A stretch of DNA of 64,000 nucleotides from Saprospira grandis. GTDB lineage: Bacteria > Bacteroidota > Bacteroidia > Chitinophagales > Saprospiraceae. This document shows, piece by piece, positions 34,193 through 41,605 of this stretch. Below the pieces are notes generated by a model, which was not told the origin of the DNA, ran no database searches, and was given only the letters and a program-made list of their open reading frames with translations. Every line of letters starts with the position of its first letter. Within the stretch, counting starts at the first letter, position 1. The DNA is taken from NCBI RefSeq assembly GCF_027594745.1, contig NZ_CP110854.1, forward strand, positions 1-64,000, read 5' to 3'. The position numbers and the translations under genes are program-made.

Positions 34193-35831
34193 GTGGCTCT
34201 TTATCGGCTGCACTTTTCCAGTTATAGGCTGTTTTTGGGCTGATTCCCAAAAAATCATGGGGAGATTCTACCTCTTTGGTCCATTCTAGTAAAAGAAGGC
34301 GAAAGCGGTTGAGCAGCTTATTGCCTAAATTAGGTTCTGTTTTCAAAAAGGCCTCTGCAGGAAGTAAATAATTTAGAATGGCTTGTTGTGGCAGATCAGC
34401 TGTTCCAGATAGCGGCTGGTCAAACTCTTTTTTGAGCCAATCGAGTACCTCTGGACCTTTTCGTTTTTGCAGCTCTTCGGGAAAATCAAAAAAGGCCTTA
34501 TAAGCGATGGCGATCTGTTCTAGATCTCGGTAATTTCCCTTTAGTTCTTGTTGTTGCAGCCAAAGGAGAAATTCTGCTGCATCGGGGCAAGGCATTGCAA
34601 AGCGCATTTTTTTCCAGACCGATTGCCAGGCGCTAATAATTTTATGCGGTTGATTTCTCAAGGCGGTTAAGTTAAGCCGAAGCTGCGCAATTCGGTCAAA
34701 AAAGCGGGGTAAAAGGGCCTTTTTCAGCTCCTCTAAGGGCAGGCTGCTAGTAAAAATGAGGCGAAACTGATAGCGTCGGCCCTCTCCATCTCCCCGAAAA
34801 TAATTATTTCGATCGGTAGAAATGGCCTGCATGAGGCGAATTTGGGCCTTTGTGTTCAGCTCTTGCACCTCCTCAATAATCAGGGCGCCCCCATTGGCCT
34901 CTTCAAAAAAGCCAGTTTGTTCATCAAAAAGTTGGGCAGACAAGAGGTCCTCCTCCTCGGCTATTTCTAGAGCATGCAGGCGGGGAATATCGCCTAAAAT
35001 TGTTTTCAATTGCTCTAAATGATAATTTTTTCCGCTTCCTCTTTCGCCTAAAAGCAGAATAGAAAAGCCCTGCTTGAGATAGGTTTGCAATTCGGACTGA
35101 ACAAGGTCTATCTCTGCAGCCCTAGGCAATTTGGGCAACAACTGCTCTCTGAGTTTGGGCAATAATTTATCTTGCACCCGCCCCAAAATTAGCTGTCCTT
35201 TTTCGTCTTCTAGGGCTTGAAACAAATAATTGGCGCTCGACAACAGCTCTTGTTCGATCAGTAATTGGCAGCAGAGGTACCAGGGGCCGAAAGCGGGATT
35301 ATCCCAACAGAAAATATCACTAGATTGATTTGCTTCAATTTGTTTTTCTAGGCTCAGCAAACAGGCAGAAGAGAGCTCGCCATTTAGGGGATGAAAAAAT
35401 ATACGCCCCTTATGATAAGGCCCTAGACAGGCCTCTTTTCCAGCCCAAAACAGCCATTGTTTTTCTACAGACAACTGCGCTAAAATGGCCATAAAATCCT
35501 CGGCTAGGCTGGCTTTTTTCAGTTCATTTAGGCCGTCGTAATGGCTAATAATTTCCGCTATATCTGCTTTTGGTTTTAGGCCCAACAAGCGGCTTAGGGC
35601 CTTTTGGCTGCTTTCTTCTTGGCTGCTGGGCAAGGCCGAATAAAAAATATGTAGTTGGTCAAAAACGAAGGTAGAACGCTTCTTCCATTTCTCCAACTGA
35701 AACAGCAGCCGCCCTCTTGGCCGGGCCAAGCTGCCCACTCCTTTTTGGGCCAAAGCTTGTAAAATGGGAAATAAATCGGCTAGGGCTTGCCGATTAGACA
35801 AGGCCAGGTAAAGGACTTTTTTCTTGTGCAT
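34182..35831 (-). CDS. RtcR-like AAA+ regulator lacking the GAFTGA loop
   Basis: Best start at 35831 (MHKKKVLYLALSN), giving 549 residues. Three parts are visible. Residues about 1-215 show beta-alpha alternation with TFVFDQLHIFYSALPSS and NPAFGPWYLCCQLLIEQELLSSANYLFQ, which recalls CARF-like sensor domains in RtcR-type regulators. Residues about 245-455 are an AAA+ domain of the sigma54-activator class: Walker A GERGSGKN (262-269), FFEEANGGALIIEEVQEL for Walker B and GNYRDLEQIA later on. The C-terminus has a Fis-like helix-turn-helix (FLGISPKTAYNWK). The GAFTGA stretch that touches sigma54 is missing: LFDEQTG leads straight into FFEEANGG, and Walker B has Glu-Glu in place of Asp-Glu. It may regulate transcription another way. 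The CARF assignment is an inference. Confidence 0.65.
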   Translation of the reverse strand: MHKKKVLYLALSNRQALADLFPILQALAQKGVGSLARPRGRLLFQLEKWKKRSTFVFDQLHIFYSALPSSQEESSQKALSRLLGLKPKADIAEIISHYDGLNELKKASLAEDFMAILAQLSVEKQWLFWAGKEACLGPYHKGRIFFHPLNGELSSACLLSLEKQIEANQSSDIFCWDNPAFGPWYLCCQLLIEQELLSSANYLFQALEDEKGQLILGRVQDKLLPKLREQLLPKLPRAAEIDLVQSELQTYLKQGFSILLLGERGSGKNYHLEQLKTILGDIPRLHALEIAEEEDLLSAQLFDEQTGFFEEANGGALIIEEVQELNTKAQIRLMQAISTDRNNYFRGDGEGRRYQFRLIFTSSLPLEELKKALLPRFFDRIAQLRLNLTALRNQPHKIISAWQSVWKKMRFAMPCPDAAEFLLWLQQQELKGNYRDLEQIAIAYKAFFDFPEELQKRKGPEVLDWLKKEFDQPLSGTADLPQQAILNYLLPAEAFLKTEPNLGNKLLNRFRLLLLEWTKEVESPHDFLGISPKTAYNWKSAADKEPPSF

Positions 35832-36042
35832 GATGGTCGTATTTAGGTAGCACAAAGCTAAGGTTTTTCTGCAATTCTGCCAAGCAGATCGAGCGGGCTC
35901 CCTTTGAGGTAAAAAATTACCGCCTTAGAAAAATTTAACAGTTCTGCCCTTTCCCCCTCTTTCTTTGCCCAACAAACCTTCGCTTCTGCCTTTATTTGGG
36001 TCCAATTATTTAACCCGCGTCTAGGCGCACAAGCTTTTTATC

Positions 36043-36555
36043 ATGAAAAAAATACAGACTTTTTTGTTCCTCGGACTTCTATTCGCTGCTATCGGCCTAC
36101 AATCTTGTAGCAAAGATGATGACCCCATCCCCACGGCTATGCTCATCAACAAAGTATCGGTTAACAATACGCCAACCTATAACTCCTATGAAAACCGCGA
36201 TTGGGATACCAACTTTAGCGATGCCGATATGTATTTTTATATCGCTTATACAGATGGCAATGGCTACATTGGCGATGTCATTTATAATGGCGCTAGCAAT
36301 TATGTGGAAGATGTCGCTCCTGGCGGTGGAATTACGCTCACCCTCAACAATCCTCTTCGAGTAGACCTCAATAGCTCTCTAGATTTTGCTATTGCCCTCT
36401 TTGATTATGATGATTTTGGCGAAGACGAGTTGATGGATACATCTGTTGATCTTATCGATATTTCTAGTTATAAGGTCGCCAATCCACCAAGCACTATCAA
36501 CATAGAAGGCACAGATGGCAGCCGCTTCCAACTAGAGGTAGAATATAGCTACTAA
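36043..36555 (+). CDS. Hypothetical lipoprotein
   Basis: A 170-residue lipoprotein: signal MKKIQTFLFLGLLFAAIGLQSC with the acylated Cys at about 22, followed by SKDDDP. The acidic residues right after the Cys resemble the lipoprotein export signal known for surface lipoproteins of Bacteroidota, so it may face outward. The mature domain is rich in Asp, Asn and Tyr (WDTNFSDADMYFYIAYTDGNGYIG; FAIALFDYDDFGEDELMD), like a beta-sandwich that may bind Ca2+ (C2-like pattern). Function unknown. A single gene followed by a terminator that runs into repeat copy 15. Confidence 0.75.
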   Translation: MKKIQTFLFLGLLFAAIGLQSCSKDDDPIPTAMLINKVSVNNTPTYNSYENRDWDTNFSDADMYFYIAYTDGNGYIGDVIYNGASNYVEDVAPGGGITLTLNNPLRVDLNSSLDFAIALFDYDDFGEDELMDTSVDLIDISSYKVANPPSTINIEGTDGSRFQLEVEYSY

Positions 36556-36579
36556 GTTGGCCTTTTGCATTTGAACACA

Positions 36580-36602
36580 CCCTCTTCGGAGGGTTTTTTT
36601 TT
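36580..36602 (+). terminator. Terminator fused to repeat copy 15
   Basis: CCCTC TTCG GAGGG hairpin and T9. The T-run is at the same time the start of repeat copy 15. Confidence 0.87.
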
Positions 36603-36745
36603 GGGGCCTGCCGCCTGCGGCGGCCGGGCTGTTTCGCAGCTCGCAGGTCTGCTCGGCCCTGCGCAAAATTCGCTATGCTCATTTTGCTTGGTCTGCGGCT
36701 GCGCCGCCCCCTTATCCATCCCTAGGCCGTTTGGCCTTCGGCCAC
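36594..36745 (+). repeat. GC-rich hairpin element, copy 15
   Basis: Closing stem GGCCT/AGGCC in a copy otherwise of the CGGGCTG subtype (distal box CATCCCTAGGCC). First hairpin GCCGCC/GGCGGC; the second, GCAAAAT/ATTTTGC, shows a stem inverted relative to the GCTTTT/AAAAGC of other copies. Confidence 0.88.
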
Positions 36746-36935
36746 CCCTAGGGCCAAGGCCCTAGGCTATAGAAAAAATTGTCATCCCCTCATTCGAGGG
36801 GATTTGCTGTTCCACTAGGCTCCATCAGCAAAGAAGGGCTTTAGCCCGCCAGTTTGCATAGTCTACAACCATGGGCTTTAGCCCATGGGGCCAAAATTGC
36901 CCAGCCGCCGAAGAAAAAAGACAGCTGAGCAGCCA
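36746..36935. repeat. One-sided composite repeat array
   Basis: Contains the CCCTAGGGCC..GGCCCTAGG unit and CATCCCC/GGGGAT hairpin (36746-36805), the GGGCTTTAGCCC and CATGGGCT/AGCCCATG hairpins (about 36836-36890) and the GCCGCCGAAGAAAAAAGACAG segment. It ends in GAGCAGCC with no inverted element copy, unlike the arrays at 10.1 and 38.5 kb. The stop of the next gene is 8 bp away. Confidence 0.78.
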
Positions 36936-36942
36936 TAACAAG

Positions 36943-37344
36943 CTATTTACCATCAGTCCAAACCATTAGCTTATGTGCATGAATTGTTTTGTCTAACAAT
37001 TTAATTTTCTGACTAGGCTTAACATTAGGTTTAAACTTTTTATTTAGCTCGTGAACCTCATTATAAAATGAGATCAATGTTCCATCCTGTTTTTTTATTG
37101 TCAAGGAGTCTATATTTATTCCTTCATAAGCTATTGATATATACATCCCTGCTCTATAAAGTTCTCTCAAATTCAAAGATAGTTTTTTCTCTAAAACCTC
37201 TTCTATATCCAACATTTCAATCACAACATACTCTGAATGGTTAAATACGACCTTGTAGTCTTTTCGAACTATAGATCCTCGAAGAGACATACATGAAACC
37301 ATACAGAAAAACATCATTAGGCTAATAGCTCTTGCTCGATTCAT
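36943..37344 (-). CDS. Hypothetical lipoprotein, AT-rich
   Basis: A 133-residue protein with a lipoprotein signal (AISLMMFFCMVSC, Cys about 18). The mature part starts MSLRGSIVRKDYKVVF and shows mixed strands and helices (VVIEMLDIEEVLEKKLSLNLREL; SLTIKKQDGTLISFYNEV). I recognise no family. It follows the larger lipoprotein gene with a 3-bp gap on the same strand, so they form an operon. The base composition is clearly more AT-rich than that of the housekeeping genes around it. Its 3' end lies 8 bp from a composite repeat array. Confidence 0.7.
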   Translation of the reverse strand: MNRARAISLMMFFCMVSCMSLRGSIVRKDYKVVFNHSEYVVIEMLDIEEVLEKKLSLNLRELYRAGMYISIAYEGINIDSLTIKKQDGTLISFYNEVHELNKKFKPNVKPSQKIKLLDKTIHAHKLMVWTDGK

Positions 37345-37347
37345 CTC

Positions 37348-38508
37348 TTAATAGTTCTCTATTTCACGAATAATATAGGCAGGTTCTTCCTGTACATGAG
37401 CATTAAACGGGCAGATTATCAGTAACTTATTTTCAGTTGGAAAATGAAATATAAATGGCCTCCCCCTTGCATCTCTAGTTTCTCCAGATATTTTCTTTGA
37501 AGGCGGTAAGGATATTTCATCAGACCCAAAGCTATTATAGTAAAAATCACCTGCCTTTTGATAAGCTAGAATGTAAGTGGTATCGCTCAGCGCGCTAAGA
37601 GCAAGCGGGAAACATCCCAACTTCGATTTTTGCAATAAGCGATTTTCTTTAATCTGCCCCTTTTGATCAATAGTAATCATTCCTAAATTTTGATTATAGG
37701 ATACAATTTGACCATTAGCATAACTAATTCTATGAAGGTAATGCTCATAAATACAACCTTTTGATTTTAACTCAGGGTAATCTTTTTTCCATTCTAAGCG
37801 CCCCTCTTGGTTTAGTTTTAAGAGGCTAAACTTATTAGTCAGCATCCTATCTTGATAATGCTCACTAACAGCCAAATAAATGTTATTCTCCTCCCCTATA
37901 GCTAAATCAGTTATTCGAGATTCTACATCAAGGCCAGCTTCCAATTCTTTCGGGACATTAAATGTTCTTAGTAGTTCTCCCTTTGCATCAACTAACTGAA
38001 TTTCATAACTATTAGTCGAACTACTCGCCAGAAAACAAAGACTATCTTGATACCTCTTTATAAAAGATGGCCGTTCCTGACATTGCCGTCCCAAAGTTTT
38101 ACGCCACAGAAGTTGCCCCTTAGCTCCATATTTAACTAAAAACTCAGGTTTCCCTAAAAACTTAGGTTTTCCAGATTCTTCCTCATTCAACTCTTCTGTC
38201 AATAAGTAGAATTCTCCTTGAATGACTTCAAAGGCATTCACAGATCCCTTTACTTCTAGTTGTGCCTGTTCCTGAAAATCGCCCGATTCATTTAATTGAA
38301 GTATGGCGTTCAAAGAAGTACTATCATTGGTTTCCAAAGCAGTACTCAAGACATAATGATTTTCGGCCTCTACGGCAGTCATCAAAAGGTTATAAGGTAG
38401 AAAAATTAGCTTTTCCTTTGCCCCATCAACTGAGGGCTCTCTAAGCTGACAAGAAAAAAAGAGCCCCGAAACAAGAAGCAGGAAACAAGTTTTCTTAAGT
38501 GCATACAT
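37348..38508 (-). CDS. Hypothetical lipoprotein with propeller-like repeats
   Basis: Starting at the ATG at 38508 (MYALKKTCFLLLVSGLFFSC) gives a lipoprotein of about 386 residues, Cys at about 20; the frame opens two codons earlier. The mature part has repeated strand-rich units ending in G-x-L-L/E-W, such as YGAKGQLLWRKTLGR, VDAKGELLRTF and LNQEGRLEWKKDY. This is the pattern of a beta-propeller, like PQQ-type or kelch-like repeats. A 6-bladed fold is likely but no enzyme motif is present. It is the first gene of a two-gene operon of AT-rich lipoproteins. A surface or periplasmic role is likely; the function is unknown. Confidence 0.72.
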   Translation of the reverse strand: MYALKKTCFLLLVSGLFFSCQLREPSVDGAKEKLIFLPYNLLMTAVEAENHYVLSTALETNDSTSLNAILQLNESGDFQEQAQLEVKGSVNAFEVIQGEFYLLTEELNEEESGKPKFLGKPEFLVKYGAKGQLLWRKTLGRQCQERPSFIKRYQDSLCFLASSSTNSYEIQLVDAKGELLRTFNVPKELEAGLDVESRITDLAIGEENNIYLAVSEHYQDRMLTNKFSLLKLNQEGRLEWKKDYPELKSKGCIYEHYLHRISYANGQIVSYNQNLGMITIDQKGQIKENRLLQKSKLGCFPLALSALSDTTYILAYQKAGDFYYNSFGSDEISLPPSKKISGETRDARGRPFIFHFPTENKLLIICPFNAHVQEEPAYIIREIENY

Positions 38509-38549
38509 TATCAAATAATTTTAATACAGACGAAGGTCCAAGCAACTGC

Positions 38550-38688
38550 TTTTTTGGGGCCTGCCGCCTGCGGCGGCCGGGCTGTTTCGCAGCTCGCAGG
38601 TCTGCTCGGCCCTGCGGCGCTTTCAGCGCCTTGGTCTGGCCTAACGGCCACTACTGTCCATCCCTAGGCCGATTTGGCCTTCGGCCAC
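38550..38688 (+). repeat. GC-rich hairpin element, copy 16 (left arm of composite array)
   Basis: Closing stem GGCCT/AGGCC, first hairpin GCCGCC/GGCGGC with a TGC loop, second GGCGCT/AGCGCC with a TTC loop. It is inverted relative to copy 17. Confidence 0.87.
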
Positions 38689-39210
38689 CCCTAGGGCCAA
38701 GGCCCTAGGCTATAGAAAAAATCGTCATCCCCTCATTCGAGGGGATTTTTCTTTGCGGTTGTGGTTTGGGAGTTGTTATTTTGAACCAGTGGGTTAAAAC
38801 CCACAGCAACAAAAGAAGCCATACCAAACGCAATAAAATGAGCCGAAGGTTAAAACCATCGGCCCATAATGAGTTGTGATAAACAGCTTTATCATTTATA
38901 GCAAACAAGGGCTTTAGCCCGCTCTTTGTTCAGTCTACAAGCATGGGCTTTAGCCCATGGGGCCAAAACGACCCAGCCGCTAAAAGACGCTTTATTTCTT
39001 CTTTTTTCAAAAGATCCGAGAAAAAGTTGAGGGACTAATAAGTGGCTATGCTTACCGCCCTGGGCTGAAGCCCAGGGTTGTTAACTGAGCGAACTGACGG
39101 ACTAAAGTCCTTGTTCGCTTTTTCTACTTATAGCTTTCCATTAAGCTTCAGCCCATGGACCCAAAACTGCCCAGCCGCCAAAGAAAACGGCCCAAAGAAA
39201 AAAGACAGTT
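38689..39210. repeat. Palindrome array between inverted element copies
   Basis: Gene-free stretch. 38689-38776 repeats the unit seen at 10483-10570 almost base for base. It is followed by GTGGGTT/AACCCAC (about 38788-38803), a TTAAAA palindrome near 38850, GGGCTTTAGCCC and CATGGGCT/AGCCCATG hairpins (about 38911-38960), CCCTGGGCT/AGCCCAGGG (about 39058-39078), GGACT/AGTCC (about 39100), and GCCGCCAAAGAAAACGGCCC before copy 17. The phrase GAAAAAGTTGAGGGACTA near 39018 recurs in variant form at about 40410. Confidence 0.78.
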
Positions 39211-39330
39211 GAGCGGCCTAGCGATGTGCAGGGGTGGCCAAAGGCCAGACCAAGCGGGCGCAGCCCGCGCAGGGCCGAGCAGACCTGCGAGCCCTGAAGC
39301 GTAGCGCCCGCCAAAGGCGGGAGGCCCCAA
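39211..39330 (-). repeat. GC-rich hairpin element, copy 17 (right arm of composite array)
   Basis: Short subtype, closing stem GGCCT/AGGCC, first hairpin CCCGCC/GGCGGG, second GCGGGC/GCCCGC. Nearly identical to copy 5, which occupies the same place in the 10-kb array. Confidence 0.87.
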
Positions 39331-39376
39331 CTGCAAATCAATATAGATGGGGCTACTAGTACAAATGAACGTCTAT

Positions 39377-39805
39377 TTACCTAAATATATAAAAAGCATG
39401 ACGCGATAATTTTGTCTTGCAACTTGGACAAGGTTTTTCACTTTTTGGAATTTCATAATTCTTTGCTCCTATATAAGCATCCAGGACAGAAGGATTTCCT
39501 ATCAAACCCTCCCAACCGCAATGAGAGCATGAGATATTTTCAAGATAAATTCGCTGAAGTTTTCCATTGACCTCAACTAGATTATATGGCATCCATCTAT
39601 TTCCCAATTTAGCAAACGCAAAATCTAAGTTTAGAATGCTGCCGTATTCTATTATTTTACTCACAAAAATTCGCCGCAATAGAGGATTAAACTCGTCTAA
39701 ATAAAATTCTGAGTTCTCTACCACTTGTGCTAAAAAAGTTTTTTTTATAATAAAAAGTTCCTGATTATCAACTTCTTTTATCTCTAAATATTCTAAAGGA
39801 ATCAT
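39377..39805 (-). CDS. Hypothetical protein with a zinc-ribbon motif
   Basis: A 142-residue cytoplasmic protein, AT-rich. The N-terminal two thirds has no known motif (MIPLEYLEIKEVDNQELFIIKK). The C-terminal part has two Cys pairs, CSHC (about 93-96) and CPSC (about 126-129), spaced 29 residues apart like a zinc ribbon or a small nucleic-acid-binding finger. It begins a minus-strand pair with the lipoprotein at 39896, though separated by 90 bp. Its 3' end is 46 bp from a composite array. Function unknown. Confidence 0.68.
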   Translation of the reverse strand: MIPLEYLEIKEVDNQELFIIKKTFLAQVVENSEFYLDEFNPLLRRIFVSKIIEYGSILNLDFAFAKLGNRWMPYNLVEVNGKLQRIYLENISCSHCGWEGLIGNPSVLDAYIGAKNYEIPKSEKPCPSCKTKLSRHAFYIFR

Positions 39806-39895
39806 ATATTAGGTTTTATGGATTTATTATTTTAGCTTTTATTCCATTCTGTATCACAAAAAAGAGGCGAAAGTCCCTAGTTGCTTTCCGCAAAA

Positions 39896-40378
39896 TCACT
39901 TCCCCTCTTCAACAAAGACGAACCTTGTGCTTGAATCAATAGAATAGGCATAAGAAATATGCTCATTTTCAATGATAATTTGCCCCCTTTTTGCAAAGGC
40001 TAGGTTGTCCTTAAAATATTCTTCAGGCTCATCACGAAATAGGTATAAAGCAATTCCCCGAACCCTATACAATTGAGCCTCTTCTATTATAGCGTTTTTT
40101 AAATTCGTAGGATTATACATTTTCATCCTATCCGTATCACACAACCTAGCTGCTCCCAGTAGGATAACATTAGCGTTCTCTAGATCCCCATTTTGAGTCT
40201 TCGGTATTGGTAGATAATAGTCAATGTAAAAATCCTCTTGTTTATAACTTTCAAAATCCCTTTTAATAGGTCCATGACAAACAATATGAATACGATCTAC
40301 AGTCCCCTTGTATCTATCCTTAGTATTCGAACAGCTCAGTAAGAGCAAGATCAAGCTAATTTTTAATAATTTTCTCAT
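39896..40378 (-). CDS. Hypothetical lipoprotein
   Basis: A 160-residue lipoprotein: signal MRKLLKISLILLLLSC with the Cys at 16. The mature part is a mixed alpha/beta domain (DRIHIVCHGPIKRDF; ANVILLGAARLCDTDRMKMYNPTNLKNAIIEEAQLYRVRGIALYLF; GQIIIENEHISYAYSID). I recognise no family. The codon use and AT content match the neighbouring pocket of small genes and differ from the glycosyltransferase gene on the right. Function unknown. Confidence 0.68.
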   Translation of the reverse strand: MRKLLKISLILLLLSCSNTKDRYKGTVDRIHIVCHGPIKRDFESYKQEDFYIDYYLPIPKTQNGDLENANVILLGAARLCDTDRMKMYNPTNLKNAIIEEAQLYRVRGIALYLFRDEPEEYFKDNLAFAKRGQIIIENEHISYAYSIDSSTRFVFVEEGK

Positions 40379-40460
40379 TAAGTACTTTTAACATTTCATC
40401 TGCTTCCAAGAAAAAGTTGTGGGACTAGCTATTCAGTAAAATAAAACTCCCAAAAAGCAA

Positions 40461-41360
40461 TCAGGTCCTTTTATTTTTGGCTGTTTGTCTATACAAAGCC
40501 AAATAAGAGAGCCGATAAAAATCAAATAGTTTTAGGGAGGGCTGAGGCGCAAACAACTGCTTTTCCCAACTTTTGTGCATAATTCGGTGTAGATGAGCCA
40601 ATAAAGGGGCAAAAAACTGGACCTTCTTCCAAACCCGCCAAAGCTTTATATCGTCTAACATAGGAAAAGCGGCTGTAGTAGACAAAAAATGCAGGTTTTC
40701 TACGGCCTGCTTAGACTTGGCCAAAAAGGCCGTATTTTCATCTAGGCCCAAATGAATGACGGCATTATCTATTTGTCGAATCTCTTTTTTTTCTTGGGCC
40801 AATTGCCAGCCCCAAAGGCTGTCTTCATGCCCATACTGCTTGAGCTGCTCCTCAAAAGGTTGGGCCAAAGCCCAAGCCCGAGGCAAAGCAAAATTATTGC
40901 TCATAAAAGAGGCATAAGGCTGCGCTTGACGCCCTGCCAAAGGACGTACTTCTCGACTTCGGCCATAGTTCCAATGCAAACTAAATTTGGCGGCGGGACA
41001 AGCTGGGGCGTATTCTCTCCCCCCAACCAGCACCCAAGGCCCCAAATGATCGAGGTATTGGGCCAAAAATCTAGGCGAACTGGGCCAACTGTCGGCATCC
41101 AAATACAATAAATAAGGCTGGCTAGCCAGTTGGGCCAAACGGTTGCGAATGGCCGCCCGCCCAATATTTTTTTCTAGGAAAACCTTCTGCAAAAAAGGAT
41201 GCCCCGACAACTCCCTCAACTGCTGCCGATAAGGCTCCGCAGAGCCATCGTCCATACAAATTAACTCTAAGGCCATATTCTCGGCCTGCATCTGCCGCAA
41301 AAGCTCCTGCAATAATGGACCTACCTCATAATTGTAATTGGGGATCAGTATTGAAAGCAT
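40461..41360 (-). CDS. Family 2 glycosyltransferase
   Basis: A GT-A fold sugar transferase that uses a nucleotide sugar. The best start is the ATG at 41360 (MLSILIPNYNYEVGPLLQELL); the frame opens 14 codons earlier. The product has 299 residues. The signatures are the N-terminal SILIPNYN strand, LELICMDDGSAEPY with the nucleotide-binding Asp pair, NIGRAAIRNRLA, and the DXD-like metal site LYLDADSWP. A GHEDSLWGWQLA motif, the acceptor-side catalytic loop in this family, is present. It could build surface polysaccharide or glycosylate a protein or lipid; the neighbours do not say which. Single gene. Confidence 0.9.
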   Translation of the reverse strand: MLSILIPNYNYEVGPLLQELLRQMQAENMALELICMDDGSAEPYRQQLRELSGHPFLQKVFLEKNIGRAAIRNRLAQLASQPYLLYLDADSWPSSPRFLAQYLDHLGPWVLVGGREYAPACPAAKFSLHWNYGRSREVRPLAGRQAQPYASFMSNNFALPRAWALAQPFEEQLKQYGHEDSLWGWQLAQEKKEIRQIDNAVIHLGLDENTAFLAKSKQAVENLHFLSTTAAFPMLDDIKLWRVWKKVQFFAPLLAHLHRIMHKSWEKQLFAPQPSLKLFDFYRLSYLALYRQTAKNKRT

Positions 41361-41427
41361 AAAATAGACTAAACAATTTTTTAGTAAAAAGTTTTTATTC
41401 ACTGAACGTTCAAGCTTGATTTTTGTG

Positions 41428-41579
41428 GTCCAGAGGAGCGAAGCGACTGGCTGAGGGATGGATAGCAGTGGCCGAAGGCCAGACCGAGCTTTTGAGCAAA
41501 GCGAAAAAGCGATGGGCCGAGCAGACCTGCGAGCTGCGACACAGCCCGACCCGAGCCAAAGGCGAGGGGCAGCCCCAAA
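41428..41579 (-). repeat. GC-rich hairpin element, copy 18
   Basis: Closing stem GGCTG/CAGCC. The second hairpin is GCTTTT/AAAAGC around TCGCTTTGCTC, the distal tail is CTCTGGACC. It sits in a divergent gap and ends 26 bp before the hydrolase start. Confidence 0.88.
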
Positions 41580-41605
41580 TTACTTTATTCTTCATCAAAA
41601 AAAAC

